64,000 nt of DNA from Eurosta solidaginis (Eukaryota; Arthropoda; Insecta; Diptera; Tephritidae), in NCBI RefSeq assembly GCF_040869045.1, contig NC_090319.1, positions 175,372,645-175,436,644 on the forward strand, read 5' to 3'. The notes under the pieces were generated by a model. The model did no database searches and was not told where the DNA came from. It saw only the letters and a list, made by a program, of their open reading frames with translations. Both the position numbers and the translations under genes were made by a program. Of this stretch, positions 22,937 to 34,221 are shown piece by piece; the first letter of the stretch is position 1, and each line of letters opens with the position of its first letter.

Positions 22937-23340
22937 TGTTCCGGTATTATTAATCAAACAACTTATAAACAAAACATGGTTTGGATTTGGTCCTTTTAAT
23001 TCATAATTAATTATTACTATGTAACCTTGTTATAACATTCGCAAATAGCTCACGATAATATGTACATAAATATGTACGCTCATTATTCTCTTTGTTTGAG
23101 CACCGCTTGCTTTGATTAGCGGCTGCAGCTGTTTTATGCATTTGTATCATCAAAAACTCTTGTCTCGTCCATTTGGATTTCAACGGCAAACGACTGTGCA
23201 TGCAAAATATATTCTTCTTGAAGCGGTAAAAAACTAATATACATACATATAATTTCATTTTATGGGTAAAGCGGGTAAGCTTAATCAGTGCGGTGTACTT
23301 ATTCAATTTAACATTCATATTAAGTTAACAAGATTCAACA
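22937..23340 (+). repeat. 5' LTR of B1
   Basis: 404 bp. Relative to the 3' LTR it lacks about 43 bp after CTTGTTATAA and lacks the MITE. TGGTGCCGAAATTCGGGA starts 4 bp downstream (23345) and is the likely primer site. Confidence 0.9.
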
Positions 23341-23680
23341 TTTTATGGTGCCGAAATTCGGGATCTCGGCAATCCCAATATTTTATTTATTTGATCAATT
23401 AAATATATAATAAATATATAAATTTAAAGCCTATTTAGCACTAGCTGCTGAGGCTATCGGCTATATATATATGTATACCAAAATTATTTAATTGAAAAAT
23501 TACATTACACCATCATTTGAAAGGTGTACTTTCTCGTGTGTAATAAAATTATAAACTTATAGCTTTTTTGCACTAGCTGTTGAGGCTATTGGCTATATCA
23601 CAATATAGTCAATTGAAATTTAAATTACACCATAATCGGTAAGGTGTACTTTCTCGTGTAAATAATTAAATTTCTTCATC
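23341..23680 (+). repeat. B1 leader with ~130-bp tandem duplication
   Basis: CACTAGCTG(C/T)TGAGGCTAT appears near 23438 and 23570, and GGTGTACTTTCTCGTGT near 23524 and 23653: two diverged copies in the untranslated leader between the primer site and the gag ATG. Confidence 0.75.
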
Positions 23681-25431
23681 ATGACAGAAAAGTTTATAGA
23701 TCGACAGCGCGACAACTTAAAGCGTCTTTCCGACATGTGTGAGCGCTATAAAACAAAACCAGTCGCAGAAAAAATAAGTGGTTACAATTAGTCCCTATTG
23801 CAAGGTTTAGAAAACCAGCAAAGGCAATTTTATGAAATGCACGAGAAAATATTATACCTGGTTTCAGATAATTCGATAATTCATTCTGACGTGCCTTATC
23901 TTTCCGACGGGTGCCTAGATCAATTCGATGATCTATTTTTTAATAGCAAGGGAAAAATATTAGATGACTTGCAAGGTAGTCCAATAACCACGGATATGCT
24001 AGCCTGTACTTTTGTGGTATCGCTCAGACCAAGTGGAGGCAAAATTGCCAAAAATTTCATTGCCAAAGTTTTCAGGGGATTATATGAATTGGGTTCCTTT
24101 TAAGGATATGTACAAATCTCTTGTACATGATGTACCCACACTTTCAAAAATACAAAAATTTCATTATTTAAAGGAAACATTGTCGGGCGAAGCCACAAAT
24201 TTAATCCGAGCCATGGCGATTACTGAATCTAATTACGATTCCGCCTGGAGAATTCTTGAAAAAAGGTACAACAACAAATGTTTGATTGTTGAGACCTTAA
24301 TTAAAAATATTTTTTCTCTACCTGTTAAAAGTATAAAGCCTATCCTTGACACCTCCGAAGAGTGTCTAGCTTCCTTGAAGAACATTGAGGTAAATACATC
24401 GAATTGGTATCCAATCATGATACCTGTAGTATCCCAGAAACTAGACAATGAAACTCGTAAAAAAAGGCAGAGTTTCCTGAAATCATCTACTCAAGTGCTA
24501 AAACTTTCTGATTTATTTACTTTCCTTGAAAACTGGTTCCATACACTGGAATCTATTCATGGCTGTACAGGATACAGCGATAAAGGCAAAAGGTCAAACG
24601 CAAATGCGTCTCGATCTAAACGATCCAGTTTTAAAGCAAATCATGCTTCGCAGCAACATAGCTGCTCATTTTGCGATAAGCCTCACTTTATTTCAAAATA
24701 TTATAAGTTTTTAGGATTGCCGTATAAGGATAAAGCTCAGTTCTTAAGCTCTAAGCATATTTGTTTTAATTGCCTCGCGAGTGGCCATCATGCGCGAGAG
24801 TGCAAGTCAACATACAAATGCAATGTCTGTAGAATGGCTCATCATACCATTTTGCATAACGAAAACGAGAATGCTCCCAGTAACGGTAGGGTTAGCTCCA
24901 CTAATACGCGCGCTGCGAGCTCAACTTCATCTTTAGCTGCTTCAGCAAATAGTGCGGCGGTATTTCCAAACGTTTTATTATATACGATTCGCCTGGTTGT
25001 GAAATCCCCCTCTGCACAAATTGAGCTTAGAGCGCTTCTTGATCAAGGATCACAAGCTACGCTTATATCCGAGCACGCAGCTCAGTTACTCAACCTTACA
25101 AAGCGAAAAACATATTGTGAAATTACTGGCGTCGGTAATAGCCAAAACCTTTGCCGTAGTGCAGTTTCAATTGATCTTTGGTCCATCAAAAATAAATGTA
25201 TATTGACATGCAACGCGCTCGTTCTACAACGCATGCCATCTTATACGCCAAAAACAACTACGGTTTTACAAAATCTTCGTGATTTACAAATTGATTCATT
25301 TGCTGATCCGGAATTCGACAGAGGCGATAAAATTGATCTCATTCTTGGAGCAGATATTTTCAGCCAGATCGTACTTCCACGCAAGTCATTCATTCAGCAA
25401 AATTTATTCTTTCAAAATACCCTCTTTGGTT
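23681..25431 (+). pseudogene. gag-pro: gag-protease of BEL B1
   Basis: The ATG at 23681 opens a frame with a TAG at codon 37 (23789-23791). After a frameshift near 24050 a long frame (24012-25466) takes over. It carries the DUF1759 gag core (LPKISLPKFSGDYMNWVPFK, then WRILEKRYNN), Cys-His knuckles (CSFCDKPHF, CFNCLASGHHARECKSTYKC), and the BEL-type protease with LLDQGSQATLISEHA. The active site reads D-Q-G where D-S/T-G is usual for aspartic proteases, though DQGS is common in BEL. The frame ends FFQNTLFG where the LOA-like element inserted; what follows in the frame is transposon sequence. Confidence 0.85.
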
Positions 25432-25725
25432 CCCTCACTAGGGTAGGCACCTTGTCGTTGGTGTGAGGGCTTAGCCGAACTCCATAGCGCCCGACTATGA
25501 GGTGTAGCTGTTTAGGACTGACATCTACGCCGTTTCGCCTCATAGGAGGGCGGCGGGATGTCGGTGACCAAGAACTGTCAACCCCCTAATCCAGGGTGTT
25601 ATGCGGACCGTGCCTATTGGACGATTTGCAGCCAGGGGATAAATTCGGCTGTATTCGAACGGAGCCTTCCCGATACCAGGCCATCTCGGGACGTAGTTAT
25701 GGCCTTACCGCAGTAAGGGGCTGCT

Positions 25726-27408
25726 GTGGCGGACGGTTCTTTCCCCGTATATAATACTGGACCGCTGAGCCCGCCTTGTCGGGCAGGTAGTCGTACGACC
25801 AGGATGAACAACTCATTACCTGAATGTAATAAGGAGGATGTAAAGAGGAGGACTGAGTCGCAATCCAAGGACGACAAATACGAATTAAGCGATGCGTCGG
25901 ACTCGGGGAGCGAGAGTAGTGCTGATTCAATGAACTCCGTGTTGGAGAAGCACACAAATGAAAACGGAGTAGAAGAGTGGAGAAGGGTACGGAGCAGAGG
26001 AAGTAAAAGAGCTCTCTCGCAGTACCGTGCAGCACTAAGAATTGTACAACGCTTGGGAGCAGTGGTCGACCCAACAGAAGTGGAGATCGAGCGATTGGAA
26101 TGGGCCCATGAAGCGGTAGAAGTAGGTCGAAGGCAGTTCAAAAGGTTTGCTGCGAGAAACCCTCGGTTCTGCAACCGGTACGAGGAGGAAGAAGCGTCGA
26201 ATGGCAGAATGAAGAGGCAACGTTCGGCAGAAGGCGACAAGCCTGCTTTCAAGAGGCAGAAAGGACCCAGTCCTAGAGCCGCGAGGCAGGGCAGTCGCAT
26301 AGACAAGACAAGTAGGCCCAAAGCTGTAAGACAGATGGGTTCCAATAGCGAGGTAGCAACTACCTCGAAAGCTGCCAGTCAGAGGGAAGTTCCAACTACG
26401 GAAGTAGGAGATAAGCCAAAGGGAGATAACGCTAAGACTCCGGCTTTCTCGGAGGCGCTAAAGGGAGTTAACGCGAAGACTCCGGTGTTCTCGGAGGTTC
26501 CAAAGGGAGATAACACTAAGACTCCTGCTTTTCCCGAGAAGATGAGTGATGTGGCAAAGCAGTCACTGACTGTGGCGCTGGTTGATCGTAGCAGTCCGTT
26601 CGGACAAATGACTACTGAAAGGTGGAGATCTGTGGAAAGGGAGCTTATTAGCTTAATGCTTAAGATGATGCGGGAACAACCAAGTAAGCCCCTTCCAATC
26701 TTTGATTCGGGGGGATGGTATAATGGTGTGAAGATGATAGCGTGCGACAACATCGCGAGCTTGCGGTGGCTGGAGGAAGTCGTTCCAAACCTCCAAAGGC
26801 AAGGCACGAATGCGCGGTTTGAGGTGGTGGATAAAGCGCAAATCCCCACGGTACCAAAAGTTAAGGTATGGATACCATGCGTGATGAAGTCGGAGGATAC
26901 ACTGCGACTTCTGCAGAATCAGAATCCGAACATACCGACACAGGATTGGAAGGTACTTACTGTATCTCGGCCTACCGAGGATGGTCAGTTCTACATCTTC
27001 CAAATAAACAAGCAGGCGGAGGATATTTTGTACACGCAGCTTGGCAAAATGTCCTTTGGCACTGGCAAAATTTACATGCGACTCAGGAAAAGAAGTCCCG
27101 AGGATAAAAATCCTAACACGCTGGAAGTGGGCGAAGTCGAAAAGGACCTCAGAAGCCTAAGGGAAAAAAGACAGGTGGAGGTCCCCGACGTCACCACGAA
27201 CGTGCTAGAAGAGGACCAACCGCTAAATGGTGCTGTGACTCGCACAGAGGAACACACGGCACAACATTCACGAGGGGCTGAAGGGGGCCTCGAATACTCT
27301 AAACCAAAAGGGCAAGAGGAGGACGACGACGTCAAGACGAAGGTGCTGGAGGGGGAAAAACAGCCCAATGGTGCTGCGAGTCCTATAGATAAACCTCCAA
27401 CACAGTAA
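25726..27408 (+). CDS. ORF1 protein, DUF4780-like (LOA-like copy 2)
   Basis: An open frame of 560 residues; a second ATG at 25804 is an equally plausible start. The N-terminal half is charged and Ser/Glu/Lys-rich (disordered). Residues about 228-270 hold three tandem 14-residue repeats around KTPAFSEA. Residues about 325-455 form the conserved block (GGWYNGVKMIACDN, then VWIPCVMKSEDTLRLLQNQ, then QDWKVL), which I recognise as the DUF4780-type domain of dipteran non-LTR ORF1, presumed to bind the element RNA in RNP assembly. No CCHC knuckle is visible. The stop TAA at 27406-27408 lies within the start region of ORF2. Confidence 0.85.
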   Translation: MADGSFPVYNTGPLSPPCRAGSRTTRMNNSLPECNKEDVKRRTESQSKDDKYELSDASDSGSESSADSMNSVLEKHTNENGVEEWRRVRSRGSKRALSQYRAALRIVQRLGAVVDPTEVEIERLEWAHEAVEVGRRQFKRFAARNPRFCNRYEEEEASNGRMKRQRSAEGDKPAFKRQKGPSPRAARQGSRIDKTSRPKAVRQMGSNSEVATTSKAASQREVPTTEVGDKPKGDNAKTPAFSEALKGVNAKTPVFSEVPKGDNTKTPAFPEKMSDVAKQSLTVALVDRSSPFGQMTTERWRSVERELISLMLKMMREQPSKPLPIFDSGGWYNGVKMIACDNIASLRWLEEVVPNLQRQGTNARFEVVDKAQIPTVPKVKVWIPCVMKSEDTLRLLQNQNPNIPTQDWKVLTVSRPTEDGQFYIFQINKQAEDILYTQLGKMSFGTGKIYMRLRKRSPEDKNPNTLEVGEVEKDLRSLREKRQVEVPDVTTNVLEEDQPLNGAVTRTEEHTAQHSRGAEGGLEYSKPKGQEEDDDVKTKVLEGEKQPNGAASPIDKPPTQ

Positions 27409-30400
27409 AGTGGCGTCGAGCGAACTCCTCCTAACCCTTGAGGAGGGTTCGTTTGACGTGGCGCTGATCCAGGAGCCGTGGCTCTCATCGGGAGGAAAGG
27501 TTTCTGGACTTAGCGCGCGCGGGTTTGGCGTTTACTACGCACAAACGGAAGGACGGGTGCGAGCTGTAGTAATGGTAAGGAAACAGCTGCATTCATATAT
27601 GCTGCCTAATTACACCACCGAGGATCTCGTAGCGGTGGCCGTTGAGCAAAAGAATAAGCAGGCATTTATCCTGGCGTCCTGCTACATGGCCCATGCTGCG
27701 GAGGTTCCACCGATGGAGTGCAAAAGGCTAGTACAGGAGGAAGGGCGCAAAGGGCGGTTGGTCATAGGCGCAGATGCAAATGCGCACCACAATGCGTGGG
27801 GAGGAGCAGATACGAACGAGAGAGGCGAATCTCTATTTTGTTACATCCTGCAAACCAATTTGCAGATAGCCAACAGGGGAAATGTTCCTACATACATTGG
27901 TCCAACATCCAGCAATGTTCTGGATATTACATTGAGCTCCGAGCGTGATATATCAAGGTATGATTGGATGGTTCTCGATAGACCATCCTTCTCCGACCAT
28001 GCGTATATAAGCTTCAGCATCCCACTAAAGAGCGTAGAGAAGGGAGGAACCTTTAGAAACCCTAGGACAACGAATTGGACTAAATTCCAGAAACATGTAG
28101 AAACGAAACTGGGACAACCCAAAGAGGTTGCTAATGTAGAGGAACTGGAGGAGTCGAATGAATTCCTAACAAGGACGCTTATGACTGCGTATAACAAAGC
28201 TTGGCCTCTAAGAAGATTCAAAGGAAAAGCAAAGCCGCCATGGTGGAGCAATGAGCTGAGTCTTCTAAGAAGACAGGTAAAAGAAATGTTTAAACTCGCA
28301 AAGACCGCGGAAAGCGAAGCGTGTCGGGACGAGTACAGGGATCTACTGAGGATCTACAAGCGTGAAATTACCAGGGCGAAGAGAAACTCATGGAAAAGTT
28401 TCTGTACGGACATAGAGTGCTCCAGTGAAACAGCACGGTTGAAAAAATTCCTAGCAAAGGGAAACATAGTCCAGGGACTAATAAAGAAAGAGAACGGGGA
28501 ATGGTCACGTGATAGTGAGGAATCCCTTGAGGTGCTTCTTGATACACATTTCCCATCGGGAGACGGTTTAGAAGAACCAGCAGACATCACTCACACTTCG
28601 ATCACGGAGCTAGTGGTGCCGGGCTTGGTGACCGATACCAAGATCGAGTGGGCAGTGAAGACGTTTTCTAAGTTTAAATCGCCGGGCCCAGATGGTATAT
28701 TCCCGGCCATGCTACAAGTCTCAAGTAGGGCGGTCGTGGAATGGCTTAAAATAATATTCGATGGGTGCATAAGACTGAATCATGTACCGCACTCTTGGAG
28801 AACTGCTCGTGTAGCTTTTCTACCAAAGGCGGGGAAGATCGGTCACGTGTATCCCAAAGACTATAGACCCATTAGCTTAACATCATTTCTGCTCAAAACC
28901 TTTGAGAGGCTGATAGATGTGTACATAAAGTCCAACGTGGATGAAAAGCTGCTCTCCACAACACAGCATGCGTACACCAAAGGCAAGTCGGTAGACACCG
29001 CATTGCATAGGGTGGTAATAAGCATAGAGAAATCCCTGGAATATAAGGAGTATGCTCTAGGAGTCTTCTTGGACATTGCCGGGGCTTTCAATAATGTTGC
29101 AAAATGGGCGATTATGGATGGTCTTAATTACATTAAAGTACATCCTGCCTTAATCAGATGGATCGGCTGCATGTTAAATTGCAGAAAGATTACATCACAA
29201 TGGGGATTGTACGAGGTCACGAAATCAGTGGACAGGGGCACGCCGCAGGGAGGGGTGCTATCACCTCTGCTGTGGACACTGGTCATCAACCAACTGCTCA
29301 GGCAATTCGATGAGGGACCCGTAAAACTTACGGCTTACGCAGATGACGTTGCAATTGTCATAAGTGGAAAATGCCTTCCAACGATTAGTTCTTTGATGGA
29401 TCGGGCGCTTCGGGATATTCATACCTGGGCATCTAATGTCGGGCTGAAAGTCAATGCGGAGAAGACGGATATGGTCTTGTTTACAAAGAGGTACAAGGTC
29501 CCAAATTGGACCAGGCCTAAGTTAGGAGCGGTGACCTTACAGGAGAAACGTTGCACAAAATATCTAGGAATCATCCTAGACAGTAAGCTGTCATGGAAGC
29601 TCAACTTGGAGGAGAGGGTCAAGAAGGCCTCAACGGCACTCTATGCATGTAAAAGAATGCGGGGGTGTACGTGGGGCCTATCGCCCTCTCTTTCTCATTG
29701 GGTTTTTACAGCGATTGTAAGCCCTATTCTATACTATGGAGTTCTTGTTTGGTGGAAAGCCACACAAAAAACAACATACCTCAAAAAATTAGAGGGGGTA
29801 TGCAGACTATCGATGCTTTGCATTACGGAGCCGTGAAAACAACCCCGACGGCTGCACTGTATGCCATTCTGCACATTCCACCTGTAGACCTGGTAGCAAA
29901 GAACAAAGCGTTAACGACCGCAACCAGGCTCGATGCTTCGGGGCAGCTTGAGCGCCGACCATATGGCCATAGTAGTATAGCGTCCTCAGTCACAAGACGA
30001 ACAGACTACATGATTCCCTACCTGCACTTTGAGGGAGTTCTTAAGGCCACAATAGAGCTGGACGGTTGGCGCAAGGGTGCGCAAATGGCGGACGAGGCGA
30101 TACATGTGTACACCGATGGTTCCAAAATAGTGGAAGGAGTAGGGTCTGCGGTATACTGCGCTGATCCGGAATTAAGCAGATCCTACAGGCTGCCGGATTA
30201 CTGTAGCGTTTTCCAAGCGGAAATATTGGCCGTAACCAAAGCAGTAGAAACCCTGGAAGAGAATAGCTTAAGCTGCAACCGTGTTAACTTTTATATTGAC
30301 AGTCAAGCAGCAATTAAGGCAATAATCTCGCATAGCACAGCATCTAAATGCGTGTTAGAGTGTAAGCAGTCTCTGGAGAGAATCGGGACAGGGAGAAGCA

Positions 30401-30948
30401 TACATCTATATTGGGTCCCAGGGCATATGGGAATAGATGGGAATGAAAAAGCGGACGAATTAGCTAAAAAGGGCGCATCCCTTGAAGCTTGCTCCGTAGA
30501 CGTCCCAATTAGATTGGGCGAGATTAAGCGAATGCGAGAGGTGCAGATGATCGACCAAGCAGAAAAGGCGTGGGTTCAAGCGCGGGGCTGTAAAGTGTCG
30601 AAGATTATGTGTAGGTCTTACAAGCTTAGACTAACACAGTTGCTTCTATCATTAAAAAGAGAGGACTGTAGACTCATGACGGGTATTCTGACTGGACACT
30701 GCCTTCTGGCGTCGCATGCCTTTAAATTAGGCTTGGTCAGTGATAGCAGGTGTAGGAAGTGCGGGTTGGAGGAGGAAACGATCGAGCACGTTCTGTGCTC
30801 GTGCCCTGCACTTGCCAGGCTAAGACTCCAGCTATTAGGAGTGATACAGCTGTCAGATCTAGAAGCAGCAATTGGCTTAAGTCCTAGGAAGCTTCTAGTG
30901 TTTGCCAAGAGGACGGAGTTATTTTATAACATAGGTCCTGGTTTTTGA
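27389..30948 (+). pseudogene. ORF2: endonuclease, RT, RNase H, CCHC; one frameshift (copy 2)
   Basis: The frame starts after TAG at 27386-27388 with INLQHSKVASSELLL, overlapping the ORF1 end; no ATG is there (an ATA sits where one might be, and GTG at 27410). Endonuclease boxes: IQEPW, GADANAHHNAW, and PSFSDHAYISF. RT blocks: FKSPGPDGIFPAMLQ, AGAFNNVAKW, RGTPQGGVLSPLLW and YADD at 29336-29347. Near 29826 the frame slips after LCIT; the diverged copy at 62900 has one more G there, so a single-base loss is likely. The second frame (to 30948) holds RNase H (VYTDGSK, FQAEILAV, YIDSQAA, GNEKADELA, all acidic residues present) and the knuckle CRKCGLEEETIEHVLCSC. Confidence 0.9.
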
Positions 30949-31057
30949 TAGGGTTTTTCAGTTTGGTCGTTAAAACAAACTTCTGGTAACACTACGGACT
31001 CAATCAGTCTATGTGAGGTCCTCATGGACCGGCCAGTACAACCTACCTACCTACCCT

Positions 31058-32520
31058 CTTTGGTTGGGTGGTATCCGGACCCACTACGTGTTTTGATTAT
31101 AAATTTACCATCAATAATATAACTTTAGAAAACCTGTTGTGCGCGTTTTGGGAACAGGAGGAGCTTCCTCAAAAAATACAGCTGAGTTCCGAAGACGAAG
31201 CATGCAACAGTCATTTCTTAGCAACTACGCAACGTAACGAACTTGGTCGGTACATAGTAGATCTACCTTTTAAATCTGTTATTAACTCTGGTATGCTACC
31301 AACTTTGAGTAGTAATCACTTTAAAGCTTTAAAACGTCTTAATAACTTAGAGCAAACATTTCATAAACGTCCGCTATATCGCCAGCAATACACAGCTTTC
31401 ATGCAAGAATATGAAAGTTTGAAGCATATGACCAAAGTGGGCATATATCAAGCAGACATTCAGCCTAATTCTTATTTTTTGCCGCATCATGGCGTTATTC
31501 GTGAGAGTAGCTCAACCACTAAATTACGAGTTTCGACAGATTGAGGTGAATCCTGCTCAGCGTAAATACCAACAAATTTTATGGCGTTTTAATCCGAATG
31601 ACGATATTGCCATTTACGAATCAAATACCGTAACTTACGGAACTACTCCTGCTCCTTACCTATCAATTCGAGTCTTGCGTCAGGTTTCTGAAGATTATAG
31701 GAATGAATATGAGAACGCATCAGCTGTGTTAGATGCAGATACATACCTAGATGATGTTATGTCGGGATCCGACAATTTATCTAAAGCTATAACGTTACAA
31801 CGGGAATTGTGTTCTCTTCTTAATAAAGGTGGATTCGTTCTAAGAAAGTGGAATTCCAATTCGTCAGAGTTTCTGAATGAAATTGAACCTTCTTTAAGAG
31901 AGAATTTTGTCACTTTCGATATTAATAGAGATAACATAGTTAAAGCGCTCGGAGTTCAGTGGAATACCACCATTGATTCCTTTAATTTTAAAACGCCTTT
32001 CGAGTTTGAGGTAAAGACAACAAAACGCTCTATTCTTGCCGACAGTGCACGTCTATTTGACCCACTAGGTTGGCTCACTCCATCCACAATTTTTGCGAAA
32101 ATGCCTTTTCACAAATTGTGGCTGGCCGGTGTTGACTGGGATGAAGAAGTTCCTGCCGATATTAAGTCTCTATGATATAAATACAAATCAAACTTCATTG
32201 CTTTTCATGAAATACAAATTCCTAGGCGGATAGGTTACTTCCCTACTTGTAAATTCGATTTGCATTGCTTTTGCGATGCATCCCAAGTCGCCTATGACGC
32301 TGTAGTGTACGCACGTATTTCCGCCAACGAAAGAGTGACGGTTTCACTTCTTCAAGCCAAGTCAAAGGTGGCACCTATTAAAACCGTATCCAAACCAAGA
32401 TTGGAGCTATGTGCAGCTACTCTTTTAGTCAAACTAGCCGCAAATGTGATAGAGACCTTTTCTCAAATTTCTTCAGATTGCATTAATTCCGCCATCTCGT
32501 TGGAATGTCTACGTCGCAAA
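31058..32520 (+). pseudogene. pol: RT and RNase H-like region of BEL B1
   Basis: Resumes the B1 frame after the LOA-like insert (TLFGWVVSG). Linker and RT fingers run to 31544 (PNSYFLPHHGVI, TTKLRVSTD). The next frame (31489-32175) starts at VNPAQRKYQQILW, so roughly 50-60 codons including the first catalytic Asp block are missing. The palm box TYLDDVMSGSD is at 31741-31770, then LADSARLFDPLGWL. A further stop and frame change lie near 32175-32260, after which FCDASQVAYDAVVYARI and KPRLELCAATLL mark the RNase H-like domain. Inactive by deletion. Confidence 0.85.
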
Positions 32521-32524
32521 CCGC

Positions 32525-33780
32525 GTGGGTGAAATCCAGCGTTATACCAATGTTATACAATGGCAGTATGTTCCTTCGGCTGAGAATCCAGCTGATTGTG
32601 CATCGAGGGGCTTGATTCCAAATGAACTTAAAGATCAAGAAATTTGGTGGCGTGATCCTAAATTTCTAATCGAATCTTACAATCAGTGGCCCAAACTTCC
32701 CAAAAATCTTCAGTCATTGTTAGAAAAACGAAAATCACATTCTGTAAATCACATGACAGACTCTCAATATCCTGAGTTTTTGGACAAATTTTTCACGCTT
32801 TCTAGATTATTGCGCGTTATTTCTTGGTGTTACCGTTTCATCAACAATTGTAAGCGTAGTAGGAGAAATCGTTACTTTGGAAACATGACCGCGAGAGAAA
32901 TTCGTGCCACTAAACTTCGTATCATAAGGTTAACTCAAGAAATTGAATTTTCTCAATGTATTTCGGCCTTACGCAGGCATAGGGAAGACAAAGAGAAAAT
33001 TTTACTAAAATTGTCACCCTTTCTTGATGAAAACAGCATCCTCCGAGTTGGCGACCGACTCAGACACTCTAATTTACCGCCTGATACCAAACACCCAGCA
33101 ATATTAACCAAACAAAATCCTTTGTCGAAGCTTATAATTTCAGATGCACACGAGCGCACATTGTACAGTGGGATCACCCTAACCATGTCATATGTTAGTC
33201 GTGAAGTTTGGATTTTGTCTGGGGTCCGTCTAGCTGAAACAAAAATTAGTCGATACATAACCTGCTTTCGATATGCTGCCAAGGGTGCTCAACAAGTGAT
33301 GGGTGATCTTCCTGCTGTTCGCTTAAACCTCACCAGACCATTTAAACATAGTGGCGTCGACTACGCCGGACCTATACCAATAAAAAATGCAACCATAAGA
33401 CGCGCCATAATCACAAAGGGGTGTATGGCAACCAAAGCAATTCACTTGGAGGCAGTGTCTGATTTAACATCGAGTGCGTTTTTAGCAGACCTTCGTCGTT
33501 TTGTCTCAAGACGAGGAGCATGCACTGATTCATATTCCGACTGCGGTACAAATTTTGTAGGTGCGTCTAAAGAATTAAAAGCATTATTGCACAGGAGTCA
33601 ACTTTCAATACCAGAGGACTTACGTGAAAGCTTATCCAACCTTGGAACTGATTGGCATTTTATTCCTCCTGCTTCACCACATTTCGGTGGTTTGTGGGAA
33701 GCCGGGGTTAAGTCTATGAAGTACCATCTTAAACGTGTTATACATGATAGAATTTTAAGTTTTGAAGAACTAACTACTTT
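32525..33780 (+). pseudogene. pol: Integrase (N-terminal and core) of BEL B1
   Basis: The frame holds the end of the RNase H-like region (ENPADCASRGLIPNEL), a zinc-binding-type segment, and the DDE core: HSGVDYAGPIP (first Asp), SDCGTNFVGASKE (second Asp, Cys where Asn is usual) and HFGGLWEAGVKSMK (Glu). BEL B2 interrupts it after FEELTT at 33780, and reading resumes at 39764. Confidence 0.85.
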
Positions 33781-34123
33781 TGTTGAGAAATGAGACACCC
33801 GTTAATTGAGGTTGCTAAACTTCGAAACGGCACACCTTTTACTTCCAGTCATCCACTTTACCCATACCGTAAGCGCACATATGAATGCAAATATATGTAT
33901 ATGTATTGTCTTTGCTAAGAGTTAGGAATATTATCATACAGTCCATTTCATGTACACATATTTGTAACTGCATAAACAGGTTCGCCTAGCATCAGTAGTC
34001 AGTACAACTTAAACAAATAAAGGGATCGGTTCGTCCGCCTTTAAGAAAAACGTTGTGCACCTTTTCTTGGTAAACATCAACACCGCAAGTAATTCACGCC
34101 CAAATCTGGTTGGTTCTGAACCA
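33781..34123 (+). repeat. 5' LTR of B2
   Basis: 343 bp, ending TTCTGAACCA. It matches the 3' LTR throughout with scattered substitutions, and lacks the short AAATCACACCAT piece present near 39620. Confidence 0.9.
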
Positions 34124-34221
34124 TAAAATTTCTGATCCATTCGAGCCGGATAATAGAATTAGTGCTCGTGAATTTCTTTCGGTCGGTCGTAAAAATTTTG
34201 TACGCTTAAGCCAGCACTGTA

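Larger units (their letters stand above)
25432..31051 (+). mobile_element. LOA/I-group non-LTR retrotransposon, copy 2 (near intact)
   Basis: 5.6 kb from CCCTCACTAGGGTAGGC to a tail ACCTACCTACC. TACCCTCTTTGGTT is present at both flanks (25418-25431 and 31052-31065), a 14-bp duplication that lies inside the B1 pol frame and restores it. A full-length 5' UTR, ORF1, ORF2 and 3' UTR are present. Low damage and a perfect duplication suggest the youngest large insertion in the stack. Fragments of the same family lie at 427-4750, 62175-62423 and 62491-64000. Confidence 0.92.
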
